A DNA stretch of 52,425 nucleotides from Myxococcales bacterium (GTDB taxonomy: Bacteria; Myxococcota; UBA727; VGSZ01). Shown here piece after piece: positions 46,370 through 52,425 of this stretch (positions are counted from its first letter, which is position 1; every line of letters begins with the position of its first letter). The translations under genes and the position numbers were made by a program. The stretch spans positions 77,275-129,699 of the forward strand of contig JAHFED010000010.1 of assembly GCA_023248635.1 (NCBI GenBank), given 5' to 3'. The notes beneath the pieces were generated by a model that had not been told where the DNA came from, searched no databases, and saw nothing but the letters and a program-made list of their open reading frames with translations.

Positions 46370-46669
46370 TCAGGTTTCGTCGAGCTTGTCGCTGACCTTG
46401 GCCAACCTCGACGTCAGCTCGGCCACGAGCTCTTCGATCTCGGTCAAACGCGTGCGCACCTTGTCGACGTCGTCGACCGTGGGGATGTTGACCAGACCCA
46501 ACACCCCGGTGAGCCCCTTGTCGATGTTGCGCTTGGCCGAGAGTCCACTGACCACCGCCCTCTGCATGGCGGCGACGAAGGCCTCGTTGGCGAGCAGTTG
46601 CCGCACGACCTCGCCCATCTTGTCTTCACCGAGGCCCAGGATGGTCTTGACGGCCGTGTCGTCGCTCAT
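46370..46669 (-). CDS. Small coiled-coil protein, possibly phasin-like
   Basis: A 99-residue protein: an N-terminal helical part (KMGEVVRQLLANEAFVAAMQ) and a C-terminal coiled coil (VDKVRTRLTEIEELVAELTS). It lacks a signal or membrane segment. A clear ribosome site (GGAGG 7 bases before the ATG at 46669) fixes the start. It converges on the PhaR-like gene with a 6-base gap. The pairing with a PHA regulator and the coiled coil suggest a granule-associated (phasin-like) protein, but this is inference. Confidence 0.7.
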   Translation of the reverse strand: MSDDTAVKTILGLGEDKMGEVVRQLLANEAFVAAMQRAVVSGLSAKRNIDKGLTGVLGLVNIPTVDDVDKVRTRLTEIEELVAELTSRLAKVSDKLDET

Positions 46670-46753
46670 GAGTCGCCTCCACAGGGGAAGGCCGCGATTG
46701 GCCGATTCCCAGGGCCATCGCAAGCGGGGCCATCCCAAGCGGGGTGGGACCGA

Positions 46754-47626
46754 ATGAGCATCCTGGCCGTCGTCGTCGTCGTCGTCGTTGTGGGCTTCGG
46801 CTGCTTCCCGCTGCTGAGCGCGCTGTGGCGCGTGTCCTTGGAGGGGCGCGCTCCTCCGGGCTTGTGGCGGGCCGCCGTGGGCGAGGTCTCGGCCTTTGTG
46901 CGCATCGTGGGGTGGAGCCTGGGCCGACACGCGCCTGCAGTTCCCGAAGACGTCGACATCGACGTCGACGCCGAGGTGGTGGTGGTGTTCGTGCACGGGG
47001 CCATGGCCGATGGCAGCTGCACCACCGCTTGGCAGGAGGCTGTCGTCGCCGCCGGCGTTGGCGTTCCGATCTTCGCGCCTGATCACGGCGCCATCGTGCG
47101 CTCGCTGACTGTGCATGCGCAGCGCACCCAAGCCTTCGTCGCGCGGGTACGACGACGCTGCCCGAAGGCGGCGTTGGTGTTCGTCGGCCACTCGATGGGC
47201 GGCCTGGTGATCCGCAAGATGCTCGCCGACGACGACGGCCTACGGGCGGCCACCCGCGGTGTGGTGAGCGTGGCCTCCCCCCACCGTGGGACCCAGAGCA
47301 TGCGGGGCATCGGCCGTCTCTTTGGCGCCGCGCACCTCGGCTTTCAGCACCCCGAGATCAGCGCGCTGCCCGCCCTCGAGCAGCTGGTGCCGGGCAGCGT
47401 GTTCATCGCCAGCGCCGTCGACGCCGTCGTCTATCCCAAAGCGACGTCCCTGCCCCGGCGGTGGGGCATCGACGACGACGCCGGCCTCGTCTTCTCCTTC
47501 GACGAGCTCGGCCATGCGGCCCTGCTGGTGCGCGCTGAGGTCGCCGAGCGCATCGCTGTCCTCGTCGCCGCGATGGTCGTTTCGCCGCGCGGGCCGGACC
47601 CGTTGCCCAGGACCGCTCCTGCGTGA
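46754..47626 (+). CDS. Alpha/beta-hydrolase (lipase-like) with N-terminal membrane anchor
   Basis: A 290-residue protein. An N-terminal hydrophobic segment begins MSILAVVVVVVVVGFGCFPL, with the Val run encoded by (GTC)6. The hydrolase core follows: VVVFVHGAMADG (oxyanion strand), the nucleophile elbow GHSMGG (Ser in the middle), ASPHRGT typical of lipases near PGAP1/LipA types, and a late His (ELGHAALL). The catalytic acid is uncertain. It may act on lipids or esters at the membrane. The ATG at 46754 begins the anchor; the open frame further upstream is not preferred. Confidence 0.82.
   Translation: MSILAVVVVVVVVGFGCFPLLSALWRVSLEGRAPPGLWRAAVGEVSAFVRIVGWSLGRHAPAVPEDVDIDVDAEVVVVFVHGAMADGSCTTAWQEAVVAAGVGVPIFAPDHGAIVRSLTVHAQRTQAFVARVRRRCPKAALVFVGHSMGGLVIRKMLADDDGLRAATRGVVSVASPHRGTQSMRGIGRLFGAAHLGFQHPEISALPALEQLVPGSVFIASAVDAVVYPKATSLPRRWGIDDDAGLVFSFDELGHAALLVRAEVAERIAVLVAAMVVSPRGPDPLPRTAPA
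46769..46786. repeat. (GTC)6 microsatellite at the lipase start
   Basis: Six perfect GTC triplets inside the N-terminal anchor codons, giving part of the Val run. Copy-number change here would lengthen or shorten the membrane segment by single residues. Confidence 0.9.
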
Positions 47627-47711
47627 CTGCCCGCCCGGCCTCAGCGAGAGGTGACCGCCGAGACCAATGTGGCGCGACGCCTGAGTCCGATCCTGCTACG
47701 TCGACGCTGCT

Positions 47712-48653
47712 GTGTTCAGTTCATCGCCGAACGTTGACCGCGCTGGCCGGCAAATTCACTTCGTCACCGGCAAAGGTGGCGTCGGCAAGTCGTTCGTGTC
47801 CTGCGCGCTCGCCCGCCGCTTCGTCGACGCTGGCAAGAACACGCTGCTGTGTCAGGTGAATGCTCGCGACAGCCACAGCGGGCTCTTGGGCCTGCGCGGC
47901 GGTGGCATTCCCGACGACCTCCTCGAGGTGGAGCCCCGGCTGACGGTGCTGAACCTCAACCCCGCCCAGGCCCTGCACGAATACGCGCTCATGACCTTGA
48001 AGCTCGAAGCCCTCTACAGGGCCGTCTTCGACAACCGCCTGACGCGAACCTTCTTGCGCTTCGTTCCTTCGCTGAACGAGCTGACCATGATGGGCAAGCT
48101 CTGGTTTCACGCCGAAGAACCCAAAGACACGGGCCTCTTTGCCTCGGACCGACGGCGCTTCGACCGCGTCGTCGTCGACTGCCCCTCGACCGGCCATGCG
48201 CTCAAGCTCTTTTCCGTCTCGCGGGTGCTGACGGAAACCGTGCGCGTGGGCCCCATGGTCGACAAGACCCGGCAGATGGCGGCGGTGTGGAACGACCCCG
48301 GCCGCACCGCCGTCCACGTCGTCACCCTGCCCGAAGAGCTGCCCGTCAACGAAACCCTCGAGCTGCTGGGCAAGCTGAAAAACGAGCGCACAGCCCAAGC
48401 CGGCGTCGTCGTCGTCAACCAGGTGCTGCCCCGCTTGTTCTCCAAGCCGGCCTTGCTCGATCGTCTCAGCGATTTGGGGGCCATCAACGAGGTCGGCCGT
48501 CGCCGCGTTCAGCGTGAGGCCATGGAAGCCACGCAGCGTGCGCGCCTGTCGGGCTGCGGCCAGTCTCTCGTCGAAGTCCCCCATTTGCAGGAGAGCCCCC
48601 TGGGGCCCGCCCACCTGCACCGCGTCGCCGCGCTGCTCGGCGGTTTCGAATGA
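47712..48653 (+). CDS. ArsA/Get3-type ATPase, first of a pair
   Basis: A 313-residue SIMIBI-class ATPase. The deviant Walker A motif GKGGVGKS (20-27) keeps the signature Lys 21. Switch I, normally around DPA, is altered here to NARDSHSGLLGL. Switch II is DCPSTGHALKLF. The protein resembles the first member of ArsA-family pairs in Myxococcota and Actinobacteria. The start is GTG at 47712. Its stop overlaps the start of the second ATPase by 4 bases (ATGA), so equal amounts are likely made. No arsB, arsR or tail-anchor receptor is nearby, so arsenite export is unlikely; the cargo is unknown. Confidence 0.87.
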   Translation: MFSSSPNVDRAGRQIHFVTGKGGVGKSFVSCALARRFVDAGKNTLLCQVNARDSHSGLLGLRGGGIPDDLLEVEPRLTVLNLNPAQALHEYALMTLKLEALYRAVFDNRLTRTFLRFVPSLNELTMMGKLWFHAEEPKDTGLFASDRRRFDRVVVDCPSTGHALKLFSVSRVLTETVRVGPMVDKTRQMAAVWNDPGRTAVHVVTLPEELPVNETLELLGKLKNERTAQAGVVVVNQVLPRLFSKPALLDRLSDLGAINEVGRRRVQREAMEATQRARLSGCGQSLVEVPHLQESPLGPAHLHRVAALLGGFE

Positions 48654-49825
48654 GCGCTGACCCCCGCGATGAGATGCGTCGACTCGTGACGAGGCAGCGC
48701 GTCATCGTTTGTGTTGGCTCGGGCGGTGTGGGGAAGACAACGACAGCGGCCACCTTGGGCGTAGCGGCGGCGTCGATGGGCCGCCGCACCCTGGTCATCA
48801 CCATCGATCCCGCGCGGCGCTTGGCCAATGCCTTGGGCCTCGACGGCCTGTCGCACCAGCCCCAGCGCGTCGACGAGGTGCTGCTGCAACGCGCCCAAGA
48901 AAAAAGCGGTGCGGCGGCGGCCGCACCCCTGTGGGCCATGATGCTCGACCTCAAGGCGGGCTGGGACGACATGCTTCACCGCACCGCGCCCTCACCGGCG
49001 GTGGCCGAGAAGATTCTCGAGAACCGCTTTTACCGGGTGCTCTCCACCGAGCTGCCCGGCGCCCACGAGTTCATCGCCTGCGAGCACCTGCAGCACCTGG
49101 CCTCGTCGGGGCACTACGACCTCGTCGTGCTCGACACGCCGCCGACGCAGAACGCGCTGGATTTCCTCGACGCTCCTGCTCGAATTCTTGGTGTGTTGGA
49201 TAACGAAGCCTTTCGCTTTTTCGCGGACAAATCCCAGAGCTTGGGGCTGCGATTTCTCGATGGCGCCACCGGTCGGGCTCAGAGCATCATCGCGCGTTTT
49301 ACCGGTGGGGAAATGCTCGAGGAGCTCGGTGATTTCTTGGTGCTGCTGAAAGACCTGTACGCGCCCCTCACCCAAAGGACCAAGGACTTCGTGCAATTGC
49401 TCGGGGGCAAAGAGACCGCCTTCGTCGTCGTCACCGCTCCTCAGACCGCGGTGTTGTCCGAGGCCACCTTCTTCATCGAGGAGCTGCGCCGCCGCCAGCT
49501 CCCCCTCGCCGCCGCCGTCGTCAACCGCCTCACGCCCCCTCCTGCAGAGGCCCTGAGCGCCCTCGAACGAGACGACTGGGACGACGTCGTCGTCGACGTG
49601 GTTGGTGAAGCCGATGGCCGCCCGCTGGTGGCGGCGCTGGATTTGGCTGTGCGCCAGGAGGCTGCCCTCGCTGAGCTGGAGCGGCGCGCTCTCGCCGGCC
49701 TGGGTCAGACCTTGCACGACATCCCGCTGGTGCGCCTGCCGCGCTTGACCGAGGCCATCCACGACGCCGCACGCCTGGTGGAGCTGCTGCCCTGGCTGGT
49801 GGGCGCGGCTGTCGCGCCCAGCTAA
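48650..49825 (+). CDS. ArsA/Get3-type ATPase, second of a pair
   Basis: A 391-residue partner. Walker A is GSGGVGKT (23-30): the signature Lys is replaced by Ser 24 while the catalytic-site Lys 29 is kept. Switch I is canonical (IDPARRLANALG) and switch II is LDTPPTQNALDF. Helical regions after about 170 (KSQSLGLRFLDG, FTGGEMLEELGDFLVLLKDL) match the ArsA family's substrate part. Complementary changes in the two proteins suggest an obligate heterodimer. Translation is coupled to the first ATPase. A TPR lipoprotein gene follows 37 bases later. Confidence 0.88.
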   Translation: MSADPRDEMRRLVTRQRVIVCVGSGGVGKTTTAATLGVAAASMGRRTLVITIDPARRLANALGLDGLSHQPQRVDEVLLQRAQEKSGAAAAAPLWAMMLDLKAGWDDMLHRTAPSPAVAEKILENRFYRVLSTELPGAHEFIACEHLQHLASSGHYDLVVLDTPPTQNALDFLDAPARILGVLDNEAFRFFADKSQSLGLRFLDGATGRAQSIIARFTGGEMLEELGDFLVLLKDLYAPLTQRTKDFVQLLGGKETAFVVVTAPQTAVLSEATFFIEELRRRQLPLAAAVVNRLTPPPAEALSALERDDWDDVVVDVVGEADGRPLVAALDLAVRQEAALAELERRALAGLGQTLHDIPLVRLPRLTEAIHDAARLVELLPWLVGAAVAPS

Positions 49826-49862
49826 GCTGGAACCGTCACGCCCCGCGGGTTGTCGAGGTCTC

Positions 49863-51083
49863 ATGCACGTCCTTCGCGGTACAGCCTCTGCCCTCGCTGT
49901 GGTGGCCTCGGCTTGCGCGACGACGCCGGCGACCGTCTATGTCGAAGCCCCGCCGCTGAGGGTCGTCGCCGAGCCCGTGGGACCCGATGCCTTGGAATCT
50001 TACGACGCCGAAACCCTCTTTTTACGCGGCCTCGATCTGCTCGAAGGCGAAGCCTGGGCCGACGCCGCCGACTACTTCGAGCGCCTGCTGCGCGAATTCC
50101 CCGACGACAGCCACGTGGTGCTGGCCCACTACAACCGCGGCGTCGCCTTCATCCACCTGGTGCGTGGGGACGAAGCCGTCGCCGCCTTCGACGCCTACCT
50201 CGCCGCCCTGCCGCCCTCCACGCTGGAAAAAGACCGACTCGACGGCCGTTTCAAGCGCGGCCAGGCCCTGGCGGTTGCCAAAAGATATGAGGAGGTCGTC
50301 GCCTTGTTCGATGAGATGCTGGTCGAACCCCTCTCGGCCGAGGACAGGATAGAAGCACTCGTCGACGCCGGCGTCGGCCATTATATGCTCGGTCTTTTGC
50401 CCGGCGGTGATCAGACCCACCGGCCGACGGCGGAATATCGCTTTCTCGAGGCGCGCCGCATCGCTCGCAAGGAGAGTGAGAACCGCCGAATGGATGCTGC
50501 ACAGTTCTTTACAGCCCAGGCCGCTTTTTATCTGGCGGAGCTCGCGCACCTCGAGTTTTCAGAGTTCCAGATGAAGTGGCCCAGCGACGTCGACGTCCGC
50601 GCCGTGCAGGCCAAGCAACCCGAGGCCACGCTCGAGGCCTTGTTGGGTGCCCAGCTCGAGGAGAAATGCCAGCGGCTGCTGCGGGCCCAGTACCAATATC
50701 TGCGGGCCATTCGCGAGGGACACGCGGGCTGGGCCGCCGCCGCTGGCTTCAACGTCGGCCGTATGTACGAAGAGATGCACGAAGAGATGGTGCATTTGCC
50801 AGCGCCGGCCGACCTGACGCCCGAGCAGCAGCAGATCTACTCGCAGCTGGTGCGCAAGAAGGTGCTCATCCTGCTCGAGAAGGCCGAGAAGACCTGGACC
50901 CAGACCGCCGACATGGTGGTGCGCACGGGCTCCGACGGCGAATGGGGCAAAAAGACCCGCGACTCCCTCGACAACGTGCGCCGCCGTTTGCTGGAAGAGA
51001 GCGCCGCCGCCGCCGCCGCCCTCGATGCTGACGAGCCGGGGATGCCCGTCGCCGACGCCGGCAAGGGCAAGGGGCAATCGTGA
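49863..51083 (+). CDS. TPR lipoprotein
   Basis: A 406-residue protein with a short signal and lipobox (VVASAC, Cys 19), followed by TPR-like helices. Examples are LFLRGLDLLEGEAWADAADY, VLAHYNRGVAFIHLVRGDEA and RFKRGQALAVAKRYEEVVAL. The tail is Ala-rich. It is probably tethered to a membrane on the periplasmic side. The ATG at 49863 is 37 bases after the ATPase pair on the same strand. The ruvX gene follows 10 bases after its stop. Function unknown. Confidence 0.82.
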   Translation: MHVLRGTASALAVVASACATTPATVYVEAPPLRVVAEPVGPDALESYDAETLFLRGLDLLEGEAWADAADYFERLLREFPDDSHVVLAHYNRGVAFIHLVRGDEAVAAFDAYLAALPPSTLEKDRLDGRFKRGQALAVAKRYEEVVALFDEMLVEPLSAEDRIEALVDAGVGHYMLGLLPGGDQTHRPTAEYRFLEARRIARKESENRRMDAAQFFTAQAAFYLAELAHLEFSEFQMKWPSDVDVRAVQAKQPEATLEALLGAQLEEKCQRLLRAQYQYLRAIREGHAGWAAAAGFNVGRMYEEMHEEMVHLPAPADLTPEQQQIYSQLVRKKVLILLEKAEKTWTQTADMVVRTGSDGEWGKKTRDSLDNVRRRLLEESAAAAAALDADEPGMPVADAGKGKGQS

Positions 51084-51093
51084 GCTGCAGCTT

Positions 51094-51528
51094 GTGACGC
51101 AGGGACGTGTGCTGGGCATCGATCTCGGTTTGCAACGTACGGGTCTGGCCTTGTCCGACGAGCTCGGCGTCTCCACGCGGGGCCTGCCCAACCTCTCGCC
51201 GCGATCGCGCGCCGAAGACGTTGCTTTTTTGATCGACCTCTGCCGCGCCGAAGGCGTCGTCGACGTCGTCGTGGGTTTGCCGCTGATGCCCTCGGGCGAT
51301 GAATCGCCGATGTCGAAGAGAGCCCGGGCCTTCGCGCAGGCGCTCGAAGCCGGGATCCGCGCGGAGGGCCTGGCCGTTGCGGTGCACCTCGTCGATGAGC
51401 GCGGGTCGTCGAAGGCCGCTGCGGCCCGCTTGGTGGACAGCGAGATCAAGAAGTCCAAACGCCGCGCGCTGCTCGACTCCGAAGCAGCACGGGTCTTGGT
51501 GGAAGACTTCATCGCCGCCAGGCGATGA
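51094..51528 (+). CDS. ruvX: RuvX/YqgF family Holliday-junction resolvase-like nuclease
   Basis: A 144-residue RNase H-fold protein, normal length. It has the YqgF blocks LGIDLGLQRTGLALSDELG, VVVGLPLMPSGDE, HLVDERGSSKAAA (Asp-Glu-Arg) and LLDSEAARVLVEDF. The family is needed for 16S rRNA 5'-end processing and was named for junction resolution. The start is taken as GTG at 51094, which begins the domain; an ATG at 51025 would overlap the lipoprotein gene deeply and is less likely. The last codons and the stop (51526-51528) lie inside the first copy of a palindromic repeat array. Confidence 0.9.
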   Translation: MTQGRVLGIDLGLQRTGLALSDELGVSTRGLPNLSPRSRAEDVAFLIDLCRAEGVVDVVVGLPLMPSGDESPMSKRARAFAQALEAGIRAEGLAVAVHLVDERGSSKAAAARLVDSEIKKSKRRALLDSEAARVLVEDFIAARR

Positions 51529-51680
51529 TCCTGGAGACAATTCATCGCCGCCAGGCGATGAACGTGTAGACAATTCACCGACACGCGAAGCGCTGTCGGT
51601 GAATTCGGCGACACGCGAAGCGCTGTCGGTGAATTCATCGCCGCCAGGCGATGAACCTGGAGACAATTCATCGCCCGCCG
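51508..51680. repeat. Array of two interleaved palindromic repeats beginning at the ruvX stop codon
   Basis: Type A is TTCATCGCC, GCCA, GGCGATGAA (9-base arms): copies at 51508-51529 (overlapping the ruvX end), 51541-51562, 51634-51655 and a partial at 51667-51680. Type B has 12-base arms AATTCACCGACA and TGTCGGTGAATT around CGCGAAGCGC: a perfect copy at 51572-51605 and an imperfect one at 51602-51635. The order is A A B B A A'. GGAGACAA or GTAGACAA links several units. Each unit folds as a hairpin. It is not CRISPR-like, since spacers are short and repeated. It lies between convergent ruvX and the P1 peptidase gene. Confidence 0.92.
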
Positions 51681-51696
51681 CTGACCGCGACGTCGA

Positions 51697-52425
51697 CTAA
51701 GTGCGGCCGGCGCCGCCGGGTTGCGCCGGTGCAAAGGGCGAGAAGCGAGCGACGAAATCGCGCACGCGGCCGAGGGGCAAACCGGGGGTCAGGTGGTGGT
51801 TCACGCCGACGACGTCGCCGGCCATGCACATGGCGTTGGCGATGGCTTCTTCGGTGGCGTCGATGGTGGCGCGAAAAATGGGATCGAGGTGTTCGTCGGA
51901 GAGCACCTCGAGCTGTTGAACGCGGCGGGCGGAGGTGCGGGCCAAGCGGTTCGCCGTCGAGAAGGCCAACACGATCTCACCGCTGCCATGGGCCGCACAG
52001 GTTCCGGTGCGGGCGATGCCGAGGGCCGCGCGCTTGGCCACCCGACCCAGCTGGTGCGCCACCACCGGGGCATCAGTGGCTGTGACGACGATGATGCTGC
52101 CGTAGTCGCCGCCCCTTTTGTGAATCTGCCGAAAGTCCTGCTCAACCATCAAGCCCAGCGGCAACCCGCCCAAACGCAGATCGACCATGCGGCCGAAATT
52201 GGATTGCACCAAGACGCCGACGACGTAGCCGCCTTCTTCGGCTTTCAGCACGCGTGACGAGGTGCCGATGCCGCCGGAGAAGTCGAAGCTGGTCATGCCG
52301 GTGCCGCCGCCGACGCTGCCTTCGGGAACGGGTCCTGCGCCCGCAGGAGAGCTCGCGCGTTGCAGGGCTTCGTGAACGTGCACGTTGCGCACGTGGCCGC
52401 CGGCGATGTCGGAGAGCCAGCTGTC
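51697..52425 (-). CDS. P1 family (DmpA/BapA-type) aminopeptidase, 5' end outside window
   Basis: The last 242 codons of a gene that runs off the right edge. The family pattern is clear: VGGGTGM, FDFSGGIGTSSRV, then VGVLVQSNFG, and GDYGSIIVVTATDAP. In DmpA the precursor cuts itself at a Gly-Ser bond in this last block, and the new N-terminal Ser is the nucleophile; the Gly-Ser is present here. These enzymes are N-terminal nucleophile aminopeptidases acting on beta-amino or D-residue peptides. The frame continues upstream to the window end with no stop. A GTG at 52392 is only an internal codon. Confidence 0.9.
   Translation of the reverse strand, partial: DSWLSDIAGGHVRNVHVHEALQRASSPAGAGPVPEGSVGGGTGMTSFDFSGGIGTSSRVLKAEEGGYVVGVLVQSNFGRMVDLRLGGLPLGLMVEQDFRQIHKRGGDYGSIIVVTATDAPVVAHQLGRVAKRAALGIARTGTCAAHGSGEIVLAFSTANRLARTSARRVQQLEVLSDEHLDPIFRATIDATEEAIANAMCMAGDVVGVNHHLTPGLPLGRVRDFVARFSPFAPAQPGGAGRT

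Noticed and set aside
47712-49825. Arsenite efflux operon
   Set aside because: The ATPases belong to the ArsA family, but no arsB, arsR, arsC or metal-binding Cys triad is visible and motif changes suggest another role.
51508-51680. CRISPR array
   Set aside because: Repeats are palindromic, of two types, and the linkers are short and themselves repeated; there are no unique spacers of uniform length and no cas genes.
50559-51734. 391-codon minus-strand frame reading through the 51508-51680 array
   Set aside because: Its N-terminal part is translated hairpin repeat and the rest is antisense to ruvX and the TPR lipoprotein, both well supported.

Overview
This is a GC-rich window with almost no non-coding DNA; no gap between called genes exceeds about 285 bases. 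It reads like a member of the Myxococcota or a close relative (former Deltaproteobacteria). Pointers are paired myxobacterial-type outer-membrane beta-barrel proteins followed by a periplasmic repeat protein (resembling the GltA/GltB/GltC set), a PEGA-domain Ser/Thr kinase, an FHA-domain protein, PilZ and MJ0042-type zinc-ribbon proteins, many TPR proteins, a VF530/DbpA pair and a tandem ArsA-type ATPase pair. The assignment is inference from gene content. I saw no rRNA, tRNA, CRISPR array, transposase or phage gene. (GAC)n/(GTC)n triplet runs are scattered throughout and give Asp, Val, Ser, Thr and Arg homopolymer tracts.

Layout. 1-4149 (minus): partial ResB, a four-haem cytochrome c, a YdcF/DUF218 protein and a large membrane-anchored repeat protein. 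4295-7087 (minus): opcA and zwf, entry to the oxidative pentose phosphate pathway, separated by a strong hairpin. 7282-13130: a lipoprotein (plus), then a small M50-like protein and a giant polytopic membrane protein of 1561 residues (minus). 13254-16175 (minus): VF530, dbpA and a peptidase C26 amidotransferase. 16224-19589: an FHA-Wzz fusion divergent from a family 4 glycosyltransferase. 19710-22255 (plus): an MscS channel with a cyclic-nucleotide-binding domain and a FliA/WhiG-type sigma factor.

22261-25775 (minus) is the most intriguing block: a secreted HExxH metallopeptidase-like lipoprotein, a small lipoprotein with an inhibitor-I9-like fold, a DUF692 (MNIO) enzyme and its DUF2063 partner, tightly packed. 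Beside it, divergently, 25981-29470 holds the GltABC-like trio. 29654-33216: a hotdog thioesterase and two TPR proteins. 33359-37699: a DnaK paralogue and an O-antigen-ligase-type protein with a TPR tail, divergent. 37691-41204 (minus): a single-TM protein, a Cys-motif protein, a 50-residue acidic protein and a PEGA kinase. 41342-45416: a PilZ protein (plus), then a minus-strand operon of a DPF-repeat zinc-ribbon protein, a helical-repeat protein and a TatA-like peptide. 45701-47626: a PhaR-like protein, a small coiled-coil protein and a lipase-like hydrolase. 47712-51528 (plus): two ArsA-type ATPases, a TPR lipoprotein and ruvX. 51697-52425 (minus): a partial P1 (DmpA) peptidase.

At least three short palindromic repeat families occupy intergenic sites. 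One has the form TTTGAGCCG-loop-CGGCTCAAA (4186-4282, 29543-29601, 33270-33293). One shares the core CAAGACGC (18274, 26898, 33242 and 40167). The third is a dense array at 51508-51680 whose first copy contains the ruvX stop codon.
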